Origin: Myxococcus stipitatus DSM 14675
GTDB taxonomy: Bacteria; Myxococcota; Myxococcia; Myxococcales; Myxococcaceae
Reading direction: 5' to 3'
Assembly (NCBI RefSeq): GCF_000331735.1
Contig: NC_020126.1
Location: 9,303,501 to 9,367,500 of the forward strand
DNA: 64,000 nucleotides
Position 1 is the stretch's first letter, and the number at the start of each line of letters is the position of its first letter. Both the position numbers and the translations under genes were made by a program. Positions 37,385 through 46,023 of the stretch are shown piece after piece. The notes under the pieces are model-generated. The model was not told where the DNA came from and did no database searches. It saw only the letters and a program-made list of their open reading frames with translations.

Positions 37385-38233
37385 TTACTGACTCCCCCCG
37401 GAATTGCTGTCGGACGGCTGCACGGCGGCGTCCGGCGTCGGCTCCGGAGCCGGCGACGGGGCCTGCGCGGACTCGGCCGCGACTTCGGCGGGGGCTCGCG
37501 CGACGACCACCATCGCCGGACGCACCAACCGCTCGTTGAGGAAGAAGCCGCGCACCACCTCGTACGTCACGTGGCCGGGCGGGACTTCATTCGTCTCCAC
37601 CTGTTGGATGGCCTCGTGCAGGCGCGGATCGAACGGCTGGCCCTTCGCGCTGAAGGACTTCACGCCGTGGCGGCCCAGCGCGTCCTCGAAGGACTTGCGC
37701 GTCATGGCCACGCCCTTCTGGAAGCTGTCGATGTCGGGGGACTTGGACGCAGCCTCGAGCGCGCGGTCCATGTTGTCCATCACCGGGAGCAGGTCCTTGA
37801 GCAGCTTCTCCGAGCCGAAGCGCTGGACCTCCTCCTTCTCCTTCTGCGCGCGCTTGCGGTAGTTCTCCAGGTCCGCGGCGGCGCGCACGGTGCGCTCCTG
37901 CGCTTCCTTGGCCCGCTCATGGGCCTCGCGCAGGCGCTCCATCGTCTCGCGGCCCTTGGCCTGGCTGAACTCGAGCTGGGCCTTGAGCGCCTCCACTTCC
38001 TGGCGCAAGGCCGCGACCTCCTCGGCCGTCACGGGCGCCGTCTCGGAGGGGGTGGAAGTCTCGGAAGCCTCGGGGGAGACGAGGGAGACCTCGTCGGCGG
38101 CGGCCGCGGGGGCCTCCACCTCGACGGTCACCGCCCCGTCCTCCATGTGACGCTCGACGCTGCGGACCGCCGCGTCGATGACGTCCTGCCCGATTTCCGC
38201 CTGGATGCTGTCCTTTTCACTGGTGCCGGCCAC
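37385..38233 (-). CDS. grpE: GrpE-type nucleotide exchange factor
   Basis: About 282 aa, long for GrpE (E. coli 197). A long coiled coil (EEVAALRQEVEALKAQLEFSQ..) leads into the conserved core: RAAADLENYRKRAQKEKEEVQRFGSEKLLKDLLPVMDNMDRAL, FDPRLHEAIQQVE and GFFLNERLVRPAMVVVA. N-terminal (Ala/Thr/Glu-rich) and C-terminal (Ala/Pro-rich) extensions are unusual. The start is uncertain: GTG at 38233 or 38242; no ATG is in frame. It releases ADP from the downstream DnaK. Confidence 0.88.
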   Translation of the reverse strand: MAGTSEKDSIQAEIGQDVIDAAVRSVERHMEDGAVTVEVEAPAAAADEVSLVSPEASETSTPSETAPVTAEEVAALRQEVEALKAQLEFSQAKGRETMERLREAHERAKEAQERTVRAAADLENYRKRAQKEKEEVQRFGSEKLLKDLLPVMDNMDRALEAASKSPDIDSFQKGVAMTRKSFEDALGRHGVKSFSAKGQPFDPRLHEAIQQVETNEVPPGHVTYEVVRGFFLNERLVRPAMVVVARAPAEVAAESAQAPSPAPEPTPDAAVQPSDSNSGGSQ

Positions 38234-38297
38234 GCCGCGCACTATCTCACGCGTCGCACATCGTTCCAACTGCCGGGAACGACTGGCGGAACCCAGA

Positions 38298-38314
38298 CCC
38301 GAGGTGGACTCGGG
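38298..38314. terminator. Hairpin upstream of grpE / after the phasin-like gene
   Basis: CCCGAG (38298-38303) pairs with CTCGGG (38309-38314) around a 5-base loop. It lies 28 bases past the stop of the leftward gene at 38342, so it probably separates it from grpE-dnaK. Confidence 0.5.
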
Positions 38315-38341
38315 GGATTCAAGCGGAACGGAACTTCCCGC

Positions 38342-38815
38342 TCAGGCGGTGGGCGGCTTCTTGGCGCGGCCCATCGTCTTCTTGGAAGCGGCGGGGGCCT
38401 TCTTGGCGGCGCGAGCCCCTCCGGCCTTGCGGCCAATGGACTTGGAGCCCGGCTTCTTCGCGGCGCGGGGCTCCGGCCTGGCAGGCGCCTCGGCGGGCGG
38501 TGGGGTGGCCTGCTTCTTCGGGGGGGCCGAGGGGGCGGCCTTGGCGGCGCCTTCCTCCGGGGTGAAGGCGCGCTCCACGGCGCCCTCCACCTGGCGCACG
38601 GCGGTCTCGATCTTCTCGGCCGCGACCTTCGTGGTGGTGGCCGCCCAGGTCCGCAGCTGCTCCAGGCCTTCCTTCACCTTCGCCTGCTTCTCGGGGTCCT
38701 TCACCTCCTTGAGGAGGCGCTGGGCCTCGCCGCGGAGGTCGTCGGTGGTGCGCTTGAGCTCGTCGCCCGTGCGCTTGAGGAAGTCCATCAACTGCTTGTC
38801 CCACTTCTCGGCCAT
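38342..38815 (-). CDS. Coiled-coil protein with H1-like Lys/Ala/Pro tail
   Basis: 157 aa. Residues 1-75 are helical and charged (DFLKRTGDELKRTTDDLRGEAQRLLKEV), reminiscent of phasin-like or membrane-shaping proteins; the rest (about 85-157) is Ala/Pro/Lys-rich (KKPGSKSIGRKAGG, RAAKKAPAASKKTMG) like histone H1 tails and could bind nucleic acid. The ATG at 38815 has GAGAGGA upstream. Function unknown. Confidence 0.7.
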   Translation of the reverse strand: MAEKWDKQLMDFLKRTGDELKRTTDDLRGEAQRLLKEVKDPEKQAKVKEGLEQLRTWAATTTKVAAEKIETAVRQVEGAVERAFTPEEGAAKAAPSAPPKKQATPPPAEAPARPEPRAAKKPGSKSIGRKAGGARAAKKAPAASKKTMGRAKKPPTA

Positions 38816-39014
38816 TGCGCAGGTCCTCTCGTCGGGCGGCAGCGCCCCCCATGGTTCCGCGGCACTCGAATATGTCACGGACGGAGGCGGGGTTGATTGC
38901 CCATCCCGTGGGGGGCGGCGGGCGCGGGCAGTCCCCCGGGGAATCCGCTAGAATGTCGGGTTCTGAATACGGTGCGGGCGGCACGGAGCCCCCGCCCCGC
39001 GGGAGCCCCCATCC

Positions 39015-40556
39015 ATGTCCATCATCCGCGTGGCCGCGACATTCGTGGTCCTGTCCCTTCTGAGCGCATGCTCGGGCAGCAACCACGAAGACCCTTCCGG
39101 GGGTCCCAAGCTCCCCACCGCGGAGCTGGTCGACACCACCGTGGGCGCCACCTACGAGGTGGTCCTGACGGCCACGGGCGGCACCGCGCCCTACTTCTAC
39201 AGCATGAACGAGGACCCCCCTCCGGGCTTCTCGTTCTACTCGGCCGACGGGAAGCTCACCGGGCCCGCCAGCGCCTCCGGGCAGTACGCCGTCAAGGTGA
39301 CGGTGCGCGACGCGGAGAAGACGCAGGACACGCGGACGTACAACCTGAAGGTGTGGCCCGCGCCGGTGCTCTCCTCCGTCGTACCGCCCAACGCCCAGAC
39401 GGGCGGCAACTACTCGCACCTGTTCTCCATCACCGGCGGGCGGCCGCCCCTGGTGTTCTCCGTGGCGGAGGGTGCGCTGCCCGCGGGCCTGACGCTGTCG
39501 CAGGAAGGGGAGCTGTCGGGCGTCGCGCGCCAGACGGGCACCAGCATCTTCACCGTGAGCGCGCAGGACGCCAGCGGCGTGAAGGTGACGGCCCGCTTCT
39601 CCATGGAGGTGAAGCAGGGCACGGGGACTCCGGACTCCGGCCCCAACCCGTCGGGAAGCTTCCCCCTGTCCGTGGGCAACTGGAACATCGAGTTCTTCGG
39701 AGACCCGGGCGCGGGGCCCACGGACGACACGCTCCAGCGCAACAACGTGGCGACGGTCATCAACAGCACGGACGTCGACCTCTGGGGTCTGGCGGAGGTG
39801 GTGAGCACCACGGAGTTCAACACGCTGAAGTCCCAGCTCCCCGGCTACGACGGCTTCCTGGCGAACGACGCCCGCGTCACGTCGGGCACGGGCTATTACG
39901 ACACGGACGAGCAGAAGGTGGGCGTGCTCTACAAGTCGGGCGTGGTGGAGGTGCTCCAGGCCCGGCTCATCCTGACCCAGTACAACTACGAGTTCGGGAC
40001 CCGCCCTCCCCTGCGCGTGGACCTGCGCATCAAGCGGGGCACCGCCACCGTGGACATGACCCTGGTGGTGCTGCACATGAAGGCGATGGCCACCTCGGCG
40101 GACTACACCCGGCGAAGGGACGCGGGGCAGCAGCTCAAGGCCTACCTGGACACCAACCTCCCCACGCAGCGGGTGATGGTGGTGGGCGACTGGAACGATG
40201 ACCTGGATACGTCCATCGTGTCTGGCTACGACACGCCCTACCGCAACTTCCTGAACGACCCGGCCCGCTACGGCTTCATCACCCACTCGCTGACGATGGC
40301 GGGCGAGACCTCCACGGTGAGCTACCGCAACTTCATCGACCACCAGCTCGCCAGCAACGAGATGCAGGCGCACTACGTCCCGGGCTCGGCCGCCTCGCTG
40401 CGCCCGACGGTCACCAACTACGGCAAGAGCACCTCCGACCACTACCCCATCATCAGCCGCTATGACCTGGGGCAGGTGGACCCGCCGAACCTCGCCCCCC
40501 CGGCCCCGGACACCCTCGGGCTCCAGGGGGAAGCGGCCGGATTCACCATTCACTGA
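39015..40556 (+). CDS. Lipoprotein with Ig-like repeats and endonuclease/exonuclease/phosphatase domain
   Basis: 513 aa. Lipobox LLSAC (Cys19). Two Ig-like putative-adhesion repeats (about 35-115 and 120-205, each with GGT/GR.PY or PL.FS) precede an EEP-superfamily domain (about 215-490). Catalytic landmarks: GNWNIEFFG, WGLAEVVS (metal-binding Glu), LHMKAMA, VGDWNDDLD and the final TSDHYPI. It should cleave phosphodiesters (DNA, RNA or lipids) outside the inner membrane. Extracellular nuclease activity would suit a predatory lifestyle, but that is inference. Confidence 0.88.
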   Translation: MSIIRVAATFVVLSLLSACSGSNHEDPSGGPKLPTAELVDTTVGATYEVVLTATGGTAPYFYSMNEDPPPGFSFYSADGKLTGPASASGQYAVKVTVRDAEKTQDTRTYNLKVWPAPVLSSVVPPNAQTGGNYSHLFSITGGRPPLVFSVAEGALPAGLTLSQEGELSGVARQTGTSIFTVSAQDASGVKVTARFSMEVKQGTGTPDSGPNPSGSFPLSVGNWNIEFFGDPGAGPTDDTLQRNNVATVINSTDVDLWGLAEVVSTTEFNTLKSQLPGYDGFLANDARVTSGTGYYDTDEQKVGVLYKSGVVEVLQARLILTQYNYEFGTRPPLRVDLRIKRGTATVDMTLVVLHMKAMATSADYTRRRDAGQQLKAYLDTNLPTQRVMVVGDWNDDLDTSIVSGYDTPYRNFLNDPARYGFITHSLTMAGETSTVSYRNFIDHQLASNEMQAHYVPGSAASLRPTVTNYGKSTSDHYPIISRYDLGQVDPPNLAPPAPDTLGLQGEAAGFTIH

Positions 40557-40653
40557 CGACCCGAACGACCCGATTCGAGGGCTCGCTCCGTATCGGTTGA
40601 AGGGGTGGGACGGGCATGGTGCCCGGCCCGGCTCGCGTGGGGTCGGAATCACC

Positions 40654-41349
40654 GTGCTGCCTGGAAATGACCGCTCCGTCTTGGAGGCCTTCCGGCGTGG
40701 GGACGCGGCTGTCCTCACCCAGGTGTATCGCGCCTACTCGCCGGAGGTGCTGCGCTACCTGGCTCGCCGCTTCGCGGTGGGCACCGACGTGGGTGGGACC
40801 CGCACGGTGACGCTGTCCGCGCTGGACCTGGACGCCGCCCATCAGGAGACCTTCGTGCGCGCGTTTCGTCCCAACATGCGGCAGGCCTACGACGGGGTGC
40901 GCCCGTACCTGGGCTTCCTGCTGACGGTGGCGCGCTCCACGGCCATCGACCTGTTGCGGGCGTCGGGGCGGGTGTCGCGCGAGGCCGTGTCGCTCGACGA
41001 AGCGCCGGAGCTGACGCACCTCCCCAACGAGGGCCGCAACCCCGAGGAGGAAGCCCTGGGCACCGAGGTGCGGACGCTGGTGCGCCGCTTCCTGGACACG
41101 CAGTCCGAAGAGGGGCGCGCGCTCGCGCAGCTGCGCTTCGTGGAGGGCCTGTCCCAGGAGGTCGCCGCCGAGCGACTCCAGCTCACGCGAGGCGAGGTCC
41201 GCGTGCGGGAGCGCCGGCTGCGCACGCAGTTCACCGACTACCTGACGTCCTCGGGCTGGCTGGAGACGGCCCCCGAGCCCCGGCACCTGGAGCTGGGCGT
41301 CCTCCTGGCCACCCTCGCGCTGTGCACCCTGGGGAGCGTCGCGCCATGA
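40654..41349 (+). CDS. ECF-type sigma factor with hydrophobic C-terminus
   Basis: 231 aa. Region 2 (LTQVYRAYSPEVLRYLARRF, AHQETFVRAFR, RPYLGFLLTVARSTAIDLLRASGR) and region 4 (LAQLRFVEGLSQEVAAERLQLTRGEVRVRERRLR) are clear. After region 4 the protein ends in a run of about 17 hydrophobic residues (LELGVLLATLALCTLGSVAP), unusual for a sigma factor and possibly a membrane tether. GTG start at 40654 with only a weak ribosome site. Its stop overlaps the anti-sigma gene (ATGA). First gene of a four-gene operon. Confidence 0.85.
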   Translation: MLPGNDRSVLEAFRRGDAAVLTQVYRAYSPEVLRYLARRFAVGTDVGGTRTVTLSALDLDAAHQETFVRAFRPNMRQAYDGVRPYLGFLLTVARSTAIDLLRASGRVSREAVSLDEAPELTHLPNEGRNPEEEALGTEVRTLVRRFLDTQSEEGRALAQLRFVEGLSQEVAAERLQLTRGEVRVRERRLRTQFTDYLTSSGWLETAPEPRHLELGVLLATLALCTLGSVAP

Positions 41350-42098
41350 GATGGTACGAGCGCCACGTCGACGCCAGCCTGTCGCGCTGGGCCCAAGGGG
41401 AGCTGCCCTCGTCGCAGGCCGCCCGCCTGCTGCGCCATGCGCACCTGTGCCACCGGTGCGGTCCGCTCTATGAGCGCTGGGCCCAGGCCCACCGCGCGCT
41501 GGAGGGGGTCTCCCACGCGCCCTCTTCCGTGGAGCGGCAGGTGCTGACGGAGGCGGGACTGCACGCGGCGCTCGCGGCGGCGGCCCCGTTACCGGGGGTG
41601 TCCTCGAAGTGGCCCGCGCTGGCGGCCCTGGGCGGCGCGGTGGCGGCGGCGCTCCTGGCGGTCCTGCTGACGCCGTCGCTGACGCACGAGTTCCGCGCCC
41701 GAGGCTTCGGGTCCCCTCCCCCGGGCGTGGCCCTGCGCGTCTTCTGCGCGACGTCGGGCCAGCCGCTCCGAGAGCTGCACTCGGCAGAGGCCTGCCCGGC
41801 CAACGCGATGCTGGCCTTCGCCGCGGGAGGCCGGCCGCCCTACAGCCATGCGGCCGTCCGGGTGCGCGGCCCACGGGGCCTGGAGCTCACCCGGGGTCCG
41901 TTCGCGCTGGTGGGGACTCCTGGCAAGGAAGCGCCGCTGGAGTTGACGGTGCCGCTGCCAGAAGCGGCGGGCGAGGCACACGTCACGGTGGCCTTCGCCA
42001 GCAGTGCCTCCGCGGCGCTGGCCGCGCTGCGGGGGGATGGGGAGCAGGAGGGGGCGGTGGTGCTCGAGCAGACACTGAGGGTAGAGGAAGGTCCATGA
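41346..42098 (+). CDS. Membrane anti-sigma factor with zinc-binding (HX3CX2C) motif
   Basis: 250 aa. A zinc-containing anti-sigma motif is present as His31-X3-Cys35-X2-Cys38 (HAHLCHRC) in a helical N-terminal domain. One membrane segment follows (about 89-108, PALAALGGAVAAALLAVLLT), then an outward domain of about 140 residues (beta-rich, RPPYSHAAVRVRGPRGLEL). It probably holds the sigma factor encoded just upstream; both ends overlap neighbours by ATGA. Confidence 0.82.
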   Translation: MRWYERHVDASLSRWAQGELPSSQAARLLRHAHLCHRCGPLYERWAQAHRALEGVSHAPSSVERQVLTEAGLHAALAAAAPLPGVSSKWPALAALGGAVAAALLAVLLTPSLTHEFRARGFGSPPPGVALRVFCATSGQPLRELHSAEACPANAMLAFAAGGRPPYSHAAVRVRGPRGLELTRGPFALVGTPGKEAPLELTVPLPEAAGEAHVTVAFASSASAALAALRGDGEQEGAVVLEQTLRVEEGP

Positions 42099-43825
42099 AC
42101 AAGTTGGGAGTGCTCCTTGGGGTCGCCGCGCTCCTGGCCGCGCGCGACGCCTCGGCGGACGCGGTGATTCGCCGCGCGCTTGTGATTGCCCACAACGGCA
42201 GCGATGACCCGTCCCTCCCCGCGCTGCGCTTCGCGGATGACGATGGCGTCCTGTGGGCAGAGACGCTGCAGCGGCTGGGGGTGGAGACCACGCTGCTGGT
42301 GGACCCGGACGAGGCGACTCGCGCCGAGGCCCGCCCCGTCCTCGCGGGCGCACGGCCGCCCACGCCGGACGAGGTGAAGCGCGAGGTGGCCCGGCTGCGC
42401 GCCGCGAGCCTCGCCGACGACGAGCTGGGCCGCGAGACGGACGTGATGGTCGTCTACGTGGGCCACGGCAACACGGATGACGTGGGCCGCGCGTACTTCA
42501 CGCTCGCGGGAGGACGGCTGGACAAGGCCGCGCTCTACGCGGACGTGGTGGACCCGCTTGCCGCCGACTACGTGCACCTCATCGTCGATGCGTGCCGAGC
42601 CTCGGGCGTCGTGGGCAGCCGGGGCGGGCAGATGGACGCGGCGGTGGTGGCGGAGCTGCGCGGCATGCTCGCGCGTGAGCAGTTGGCCACCCGGCCCACC
42701 GTGGGCGCGGTCTTCGCGGAGAGCGATGACGGAGAGACCCACGAGTGGTCCCGCCTGCGCGCCGGGGTCTTCAGCCACGTGGCGCGCTCCGGAGTGCTGG
42801 GCGCCGCGGACATCAACGGCGACGGGCAGGTGGAGTACAGCGAGCTGGGGGCGTTCGTCTCCGCGTCGCTGCGCGGCGTGAAGGGGCTGCCCGCCCGACT
42901 GAGCGTCCACGCCTTCGCGCCCACGGGCTCGCCGCGACGCCCGCTGGTGGGGCCGGCGCCCGAGGGGCCCAGCCTGATGCTGTCCTCCCAGCAGGCCCTC
43001 TCGCGCGTCTCCGTGGAGGACACGGAGGGACGGCGACTGGCGGACGTGCGCCGCGCCGAGGACCAGTACGTGATGCTCCGCCTGCCGGAGCGTGACGCGT
43101 ACTGGGTGCGCACGCCCACCAGCGAGGTGCGCATCCCTCGCGCCGCGCTGGCGGAGGGCATGCCGAAGCTCGAGCCGCGCGAGCTGCAAGAGCGTGGACC
43201 GGCGGAGGAGGCCCTGAGCCGCGGCCTGTTCGCCGTGCCGCTCGACAAGGATTTCTATGACCAGTACGTGGTCACCGCGGGGCTGGTGCCGGTGGACTTC
43301 ACGCACGCGTTCCCGCCCGGGACGCTGGGGCCCGTGCCTTCGGGGGGCTTCTCGCGGACGAGTCTGGAGCCCTCTCCGTGGGAGCTGGGCCTGCAAGGGC
43401 ACCAGGCGCCGCTGGGGGTGGGGCCCTTCGCCACGGGGCCCAGCATCTCCTACCGCCGCGAGGTCCTGTCCGCCTTCTACGTCGGCGCGCGCGGCAGCTA
43501 CACGCTGACGCCGTGGGCCACCGACGGGCTCCGCACCTACCGCGCCACGGTGCAGGGCCTGTTCGGCGCGCGCGACCTGTTCCACACGCCGCTGTTCCTC
43601 GAAGCGGGGCTCGGCTGGGGCGCGCTGGGGGTGTCATTGCCCGGCAAGTACATGGGCGATTTGACGGTGCTGACGAGCCATGCGGCGCTGGGGGTGACGA
43701 GGACGGGGTTCGGCCTGAGGTGGCGGCTGGCCGCCACGGGCGCGATGGACCGGGTCACCCTGGATGGAGCCAACCGGTGGGATGGAATGCTGGGGATGGA
43801 GCTGTCCGCGACCACCTTCCGATGA
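42095..43825 (+). CDS. Exported caspase-like protein with EF-hand loop and C-terminal barrel-like domain
   Basis: 576 aa. A signal peptide (to about residue 22, ASADA) precedes a caspase p20-like domain with catalytic His114 (YVGHGNTDD) and Cys157 (LIVDACRASG). A canonical EF-hand loop, DINGDGQVEYSE, spans 229-240. Residues about 260-400 are a linker domain. The last ~150 residues (AFYVGARGSYTL, LEAGLGWGALGVSL, TRTGFGLRWRLAATG, GMLGMELSATTF) alternate polar and non-polar residues and end in a phenylalanine-basic pair (FR), as in outer-membrane barrels. Fusion of caspase, calcium loop and barrel is uncommon. Start and stop overlap the neighbours (ATGA). Confidence 0.85.
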   Translation: MNKLGVLLGVAALLAARDASADAVIRRALVIAHNGSDDPSLPALRFADDDGVLWAETLQRLGVETTLLVDPDEATRAEARPVLAGARPPTPDEVKREVARLRAASLADDELGRETDVMVVYVGHGNTDDVGRAYFTLAGGRLDKAALYADVVDPLAADYVHLIVDACRASGVVGSRGGQMDAAVVAELRGMLAREQLATRPTVGAVFAESDDGETHEWSRLRAGVFSHVARSGVLGAADINGDGQVEYSELGAFVSASLRGVKGLPARLSVHAFAPTGSPRRPLVGPAPEGPSLMLSSQQALSRVSVEDTEGRRLADVRRAEDQYVMLRLPERDAYWVRTPTSEVRIPRAALAEGMPKLEPRELQERGPAEEALSRGLFAVPLDKDFYDQYVVTAGLVPVDFTHAFPPGTLGPVPSGGFSRTSLEPSPWELGLQGHQAPLGVGPFATGPSISYRREVLSAFYVGARGSYTLTPWATDGLRTYRATVQGLFGARDLFHTPLFLEAGLGWGALGVSLPGKYMGDLTVLTSHAALGVTRTGFGLRWRLAATGAMDRVTLDGANRWDGMLGMELSATTFR

Positions 43826-45957
43826 ACGCGCACACGAAAGACGCCCCCTCCGCGCGGACCTGGGCCGCCCTCCTGTTCGTCCTGTTGTCGGGAGGCTGTG
43901 ACGACATCCGCCTGGGGAACCTCCTCCCCGCCCACGCGACGCTCACGCGCTCCGAGGTGGAGCCGCCCGGGGCCCAGTGTGAGCGTGGCGGAAGCGTGGT
44001 CTTCGCGGGCCCGGATGAGAATGACGACGGCGTCCTCTCCGAGAGCGAGGTCACCACGGCCCGGTATGTCTGCGCGGACCCGCTCCCCGCCATGCTGACG
44101 CGCCTCCGCGAGGAGCCCAAGGGTGCCCGCTGCGAGCATGGCGGGCGCGCCGTGGACTCGGGCCTGGACCTCAATGCGAATGGCGTCTTCGACGACGGCG
44201 AGCGCCTCGCCACCGAGTACGTCTGTGCCACCGCCTATCCGGGGGTCCTCGTCCGCACGGAGCAGATCCCCCCAGGAACGACGTGCCCCCATGGAGGCCA
44301 GCTCGCGCACGCGGGGTTCGACGCCGACGGGGACGGGCTCCTGTCGGTCCCGGAAGCCACGCGCGACACGCTGAGCTGCATGGAGCCCGCGCCCGAGCCT
44401 GTCCTCTCGAGGCAGGTGCTGTTGGGCGTCCGACCCGACCCCTGCGGCACGCAGAACGCGTACGCCGTGGAGGCGGGCTTCGACCTGGACCTGGACGGAG
44501 GGCTCGACGACGACGAGGTGCGCGCGACCACGCGCATGTGCAACCCGATGGTGCCCCTGCTGCGGCGCCACCGAGAAGAACCTCCTGGCTCCCACTGCAT
44601 CACCGGGGGTGTCGCGGTGATGGCCGGCGGAGACCTCAGTGGCGACAATGAATTGCAAGACGAGGAGGTCCGCCACACCGCCTACGTCTGCCAGCCCGCC
44701 TCCACCTTCCATGGTGACTACGAGCTGCGAGACATCTCGGATGCGGCGGCCCTCCAGTCGGTGGCACGCATCCAAGGGAGCCTCATCATCTCCGCGCCCG
44801 AGCTTCGGGAGCTCGTCCTTCCCGGGCTCGAGTCCGTGGAAGGCTCGCTGACGGTCCAGGACAACTCGCTGCTGACGCGCTTGGAGCTGCCTTCCCTGAG
44901 CTTCGTTCGCGCGGACCTCACCGTCACCGACCATCCCCTGTTGACCCAGGTGGTGTTGGGCACCTCCGAGTCCATCGGCTATCCCCTGTATGTGGGTGGC
45001 AGCCTGAGAATCGAGCGCAACAACGCCCTCACGGACATGAGTGGACTCGGTCGGAGCGTCCCCCGGCGGGACTTCGTGCTGAGGAAGAACAACCGCCTGA
45101 CGGCGCCTGGGGAGTTCTCCTTCGTCGAGAGCCTCCAGGGAGACCTGGTCATCGAGTTCAACGAGCTCCTGCCCGCGCCTCCGCTCTTCCCCAACCTCCG
45201 CGACATCGGCGGCACCCTGAACCTCCACGGCAATCCCGCGCTGGCCACGCTCGTGGGGCTGAGGACCCTCCAGCGCATCAACGAAGACCTCATCGTCGAC
45301 GACAACGACTCGCTGACGACCGTCTCGGAGCTGACGAAGCTCCTCTCCACCCACCTCGTCTCAGTCAAGGGCAACAAGGGGCTGCGGACCTTCTCGCTCC
45401 CCTCGCTGTTCAGCGCCCGGACGGGAATCCATGTCGAAGACAACGAGACGCTCGAGGAAGTCGGTCCGTTCGGCGGAAGGCTGGAGCTTGGCGACTTCAT
45501 GCTCAGCGACAACCCGGCGCTCTTGCGCATCCAGGGCCTGGGCTCGCCGTTGAACATCTCGGGCACCCTCACGCTCCTCATGAACAAGAAAGTCGAGAGC
45601 CTGGGGGCCTTCGCGGCGCTGACGTCCCTGAGGACGCTGGATGTGCAGTACGCCAACGCGCTGACGAGCCTGGAGGGCCTGCACCACATCACCTCGCTGA
45701 AGACGCTCACGGTCCGCAGGAACCAGAGACTCACCCAGTTCCGGCTCGACGCACTGACGAACGTGAGCGAGGGGTTCGAGGTGACGTTCAATCCGTTCCT
45801 GCCCGCCTGCCTGGTCGTCGCGTTGGCGGAGGCCGTCCACACCGGGCCGCTGGACCAGCGCTATGTCCGCAGCAACCACGAGGGCGCCATCTGCGACCCT
45901 CCGCCGGAGGTCAGCGGACAGGCGCGCACGGACGCTCGAAGTCCAAGCCTCCCCTGA
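43822..45957 (+). CDS. Lipoprotein with five EF-hand-like DUF7151-type repeats and leucine-rich repeats
   Basis: 711 aa. Lipobox LSGGC (Cys26). Residues about 40-295 hold five repeats of about 50 residues, each with C..GG...G.D.N.DG.L...E.....YVC; the loops DENDDGVLSESE, DLNANGVFDDGE, DADGDGLLSVPE and DLDLDGGLDDDE fit the EF-hand consensus and DLSGDNELQDEE is a near fit. Paired cysteines flank each. The remainder (about 300-690) is a receptor-L/leucine-rich-repeat solenoid (GSLTVQDNSLLTRLELP, GTLNLHGNPALATLVGL, SLRTLDVQYANALTSLEGL). Last gene of the sigma-anti-sigma-caspase operon. Confidence 0.85.
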   Translation: MNAHTKDAPSARTWAALLFVLLSGGCDDIRLGNLLPAHATLTRSEVEPPGAQCERGGSVVFAGPDENDDGVLSESEVTTARYVCADPLPAMLTRLREEPKGARCEHGGRAVDSGLDLNANGVFDDGERLATEYVCATAYPGVLVRTEQIPPGTTCPHGGQLAHAGFDADGDGLLSVPEATRDTLSCMEPAPEPVLSRQVLLGVRPDPCGTQNAYAVEAGFDLDLDGGLDDDEVRATTRMCNPMVPLLRRHREEPPGSHCITGGVAVMAGGDLSGDNELQDEEVRHTAYVCQPASTFHGDYELRDISDAAALQSVARIQGSLIISAPELRELVLPGLESVEGSLTVQDNSLLTRLELPSLSFVRADLTVTDHPLLTQVVLGTSESIGYPLYVGGSLRIERNNALTDMSGLGRSVPRRDFVLRKNNRLTAPGEFSFVESLQGDLVIEFNELLPAPPLFPNLRDIGGTLNLHGNPALATLVGLRTLQRINEDLIVDDNDSLTTVSELTKLLSTHLVSVKGNKGLRTFSLPSLFSARTGIHVEDNETLEEVGPFGGRLELGDFMLSDNPALLRIQGLGSPLNISGTLTLLMNKKVESLGAFAALTSLRTLDVQYANALTSLEGLHHITSLKTLTVRRNQRLTQFRLDALTNVSEGFEVTFNPFLPACLVVALAEAVHTGPLDQRYVRSNHEGAICDPPPEVSGQARTDARSPSLP

Positions 45958-45963
45958 AGGGCC

Positions 45964-45984
45964 TGTCCTCCCGCCTGGAGGACA
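45964..45984 (+). terminator. Hairpin terminating the sigma/caspase operon
   Basis: TGTCCTCC and GGAGGACA form a perfect 8-bp stem with a 5-base loop, seven bases after the stop of the lipoprotein gene. It separates this operon from the oxidoreductase gene that starts at 46024. Confidence 0.65.
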
Positions 45985-46023
45985 CCGCCGCGTTGGTGCG
46001 TTCTCTCCAGGGGGGCGTACCGC

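Noticed and set aside
35525..38896. Very long plus-strand open frame (about 1120 codons) across dnaK and grpE
   Set aside because: It mirrors the minus-strand genes; its Leu/His/Arg/Gly-rich product is what a high-GC antisense frame gives, while the minus strand codes clear Hsp70 and GrpE motifs.
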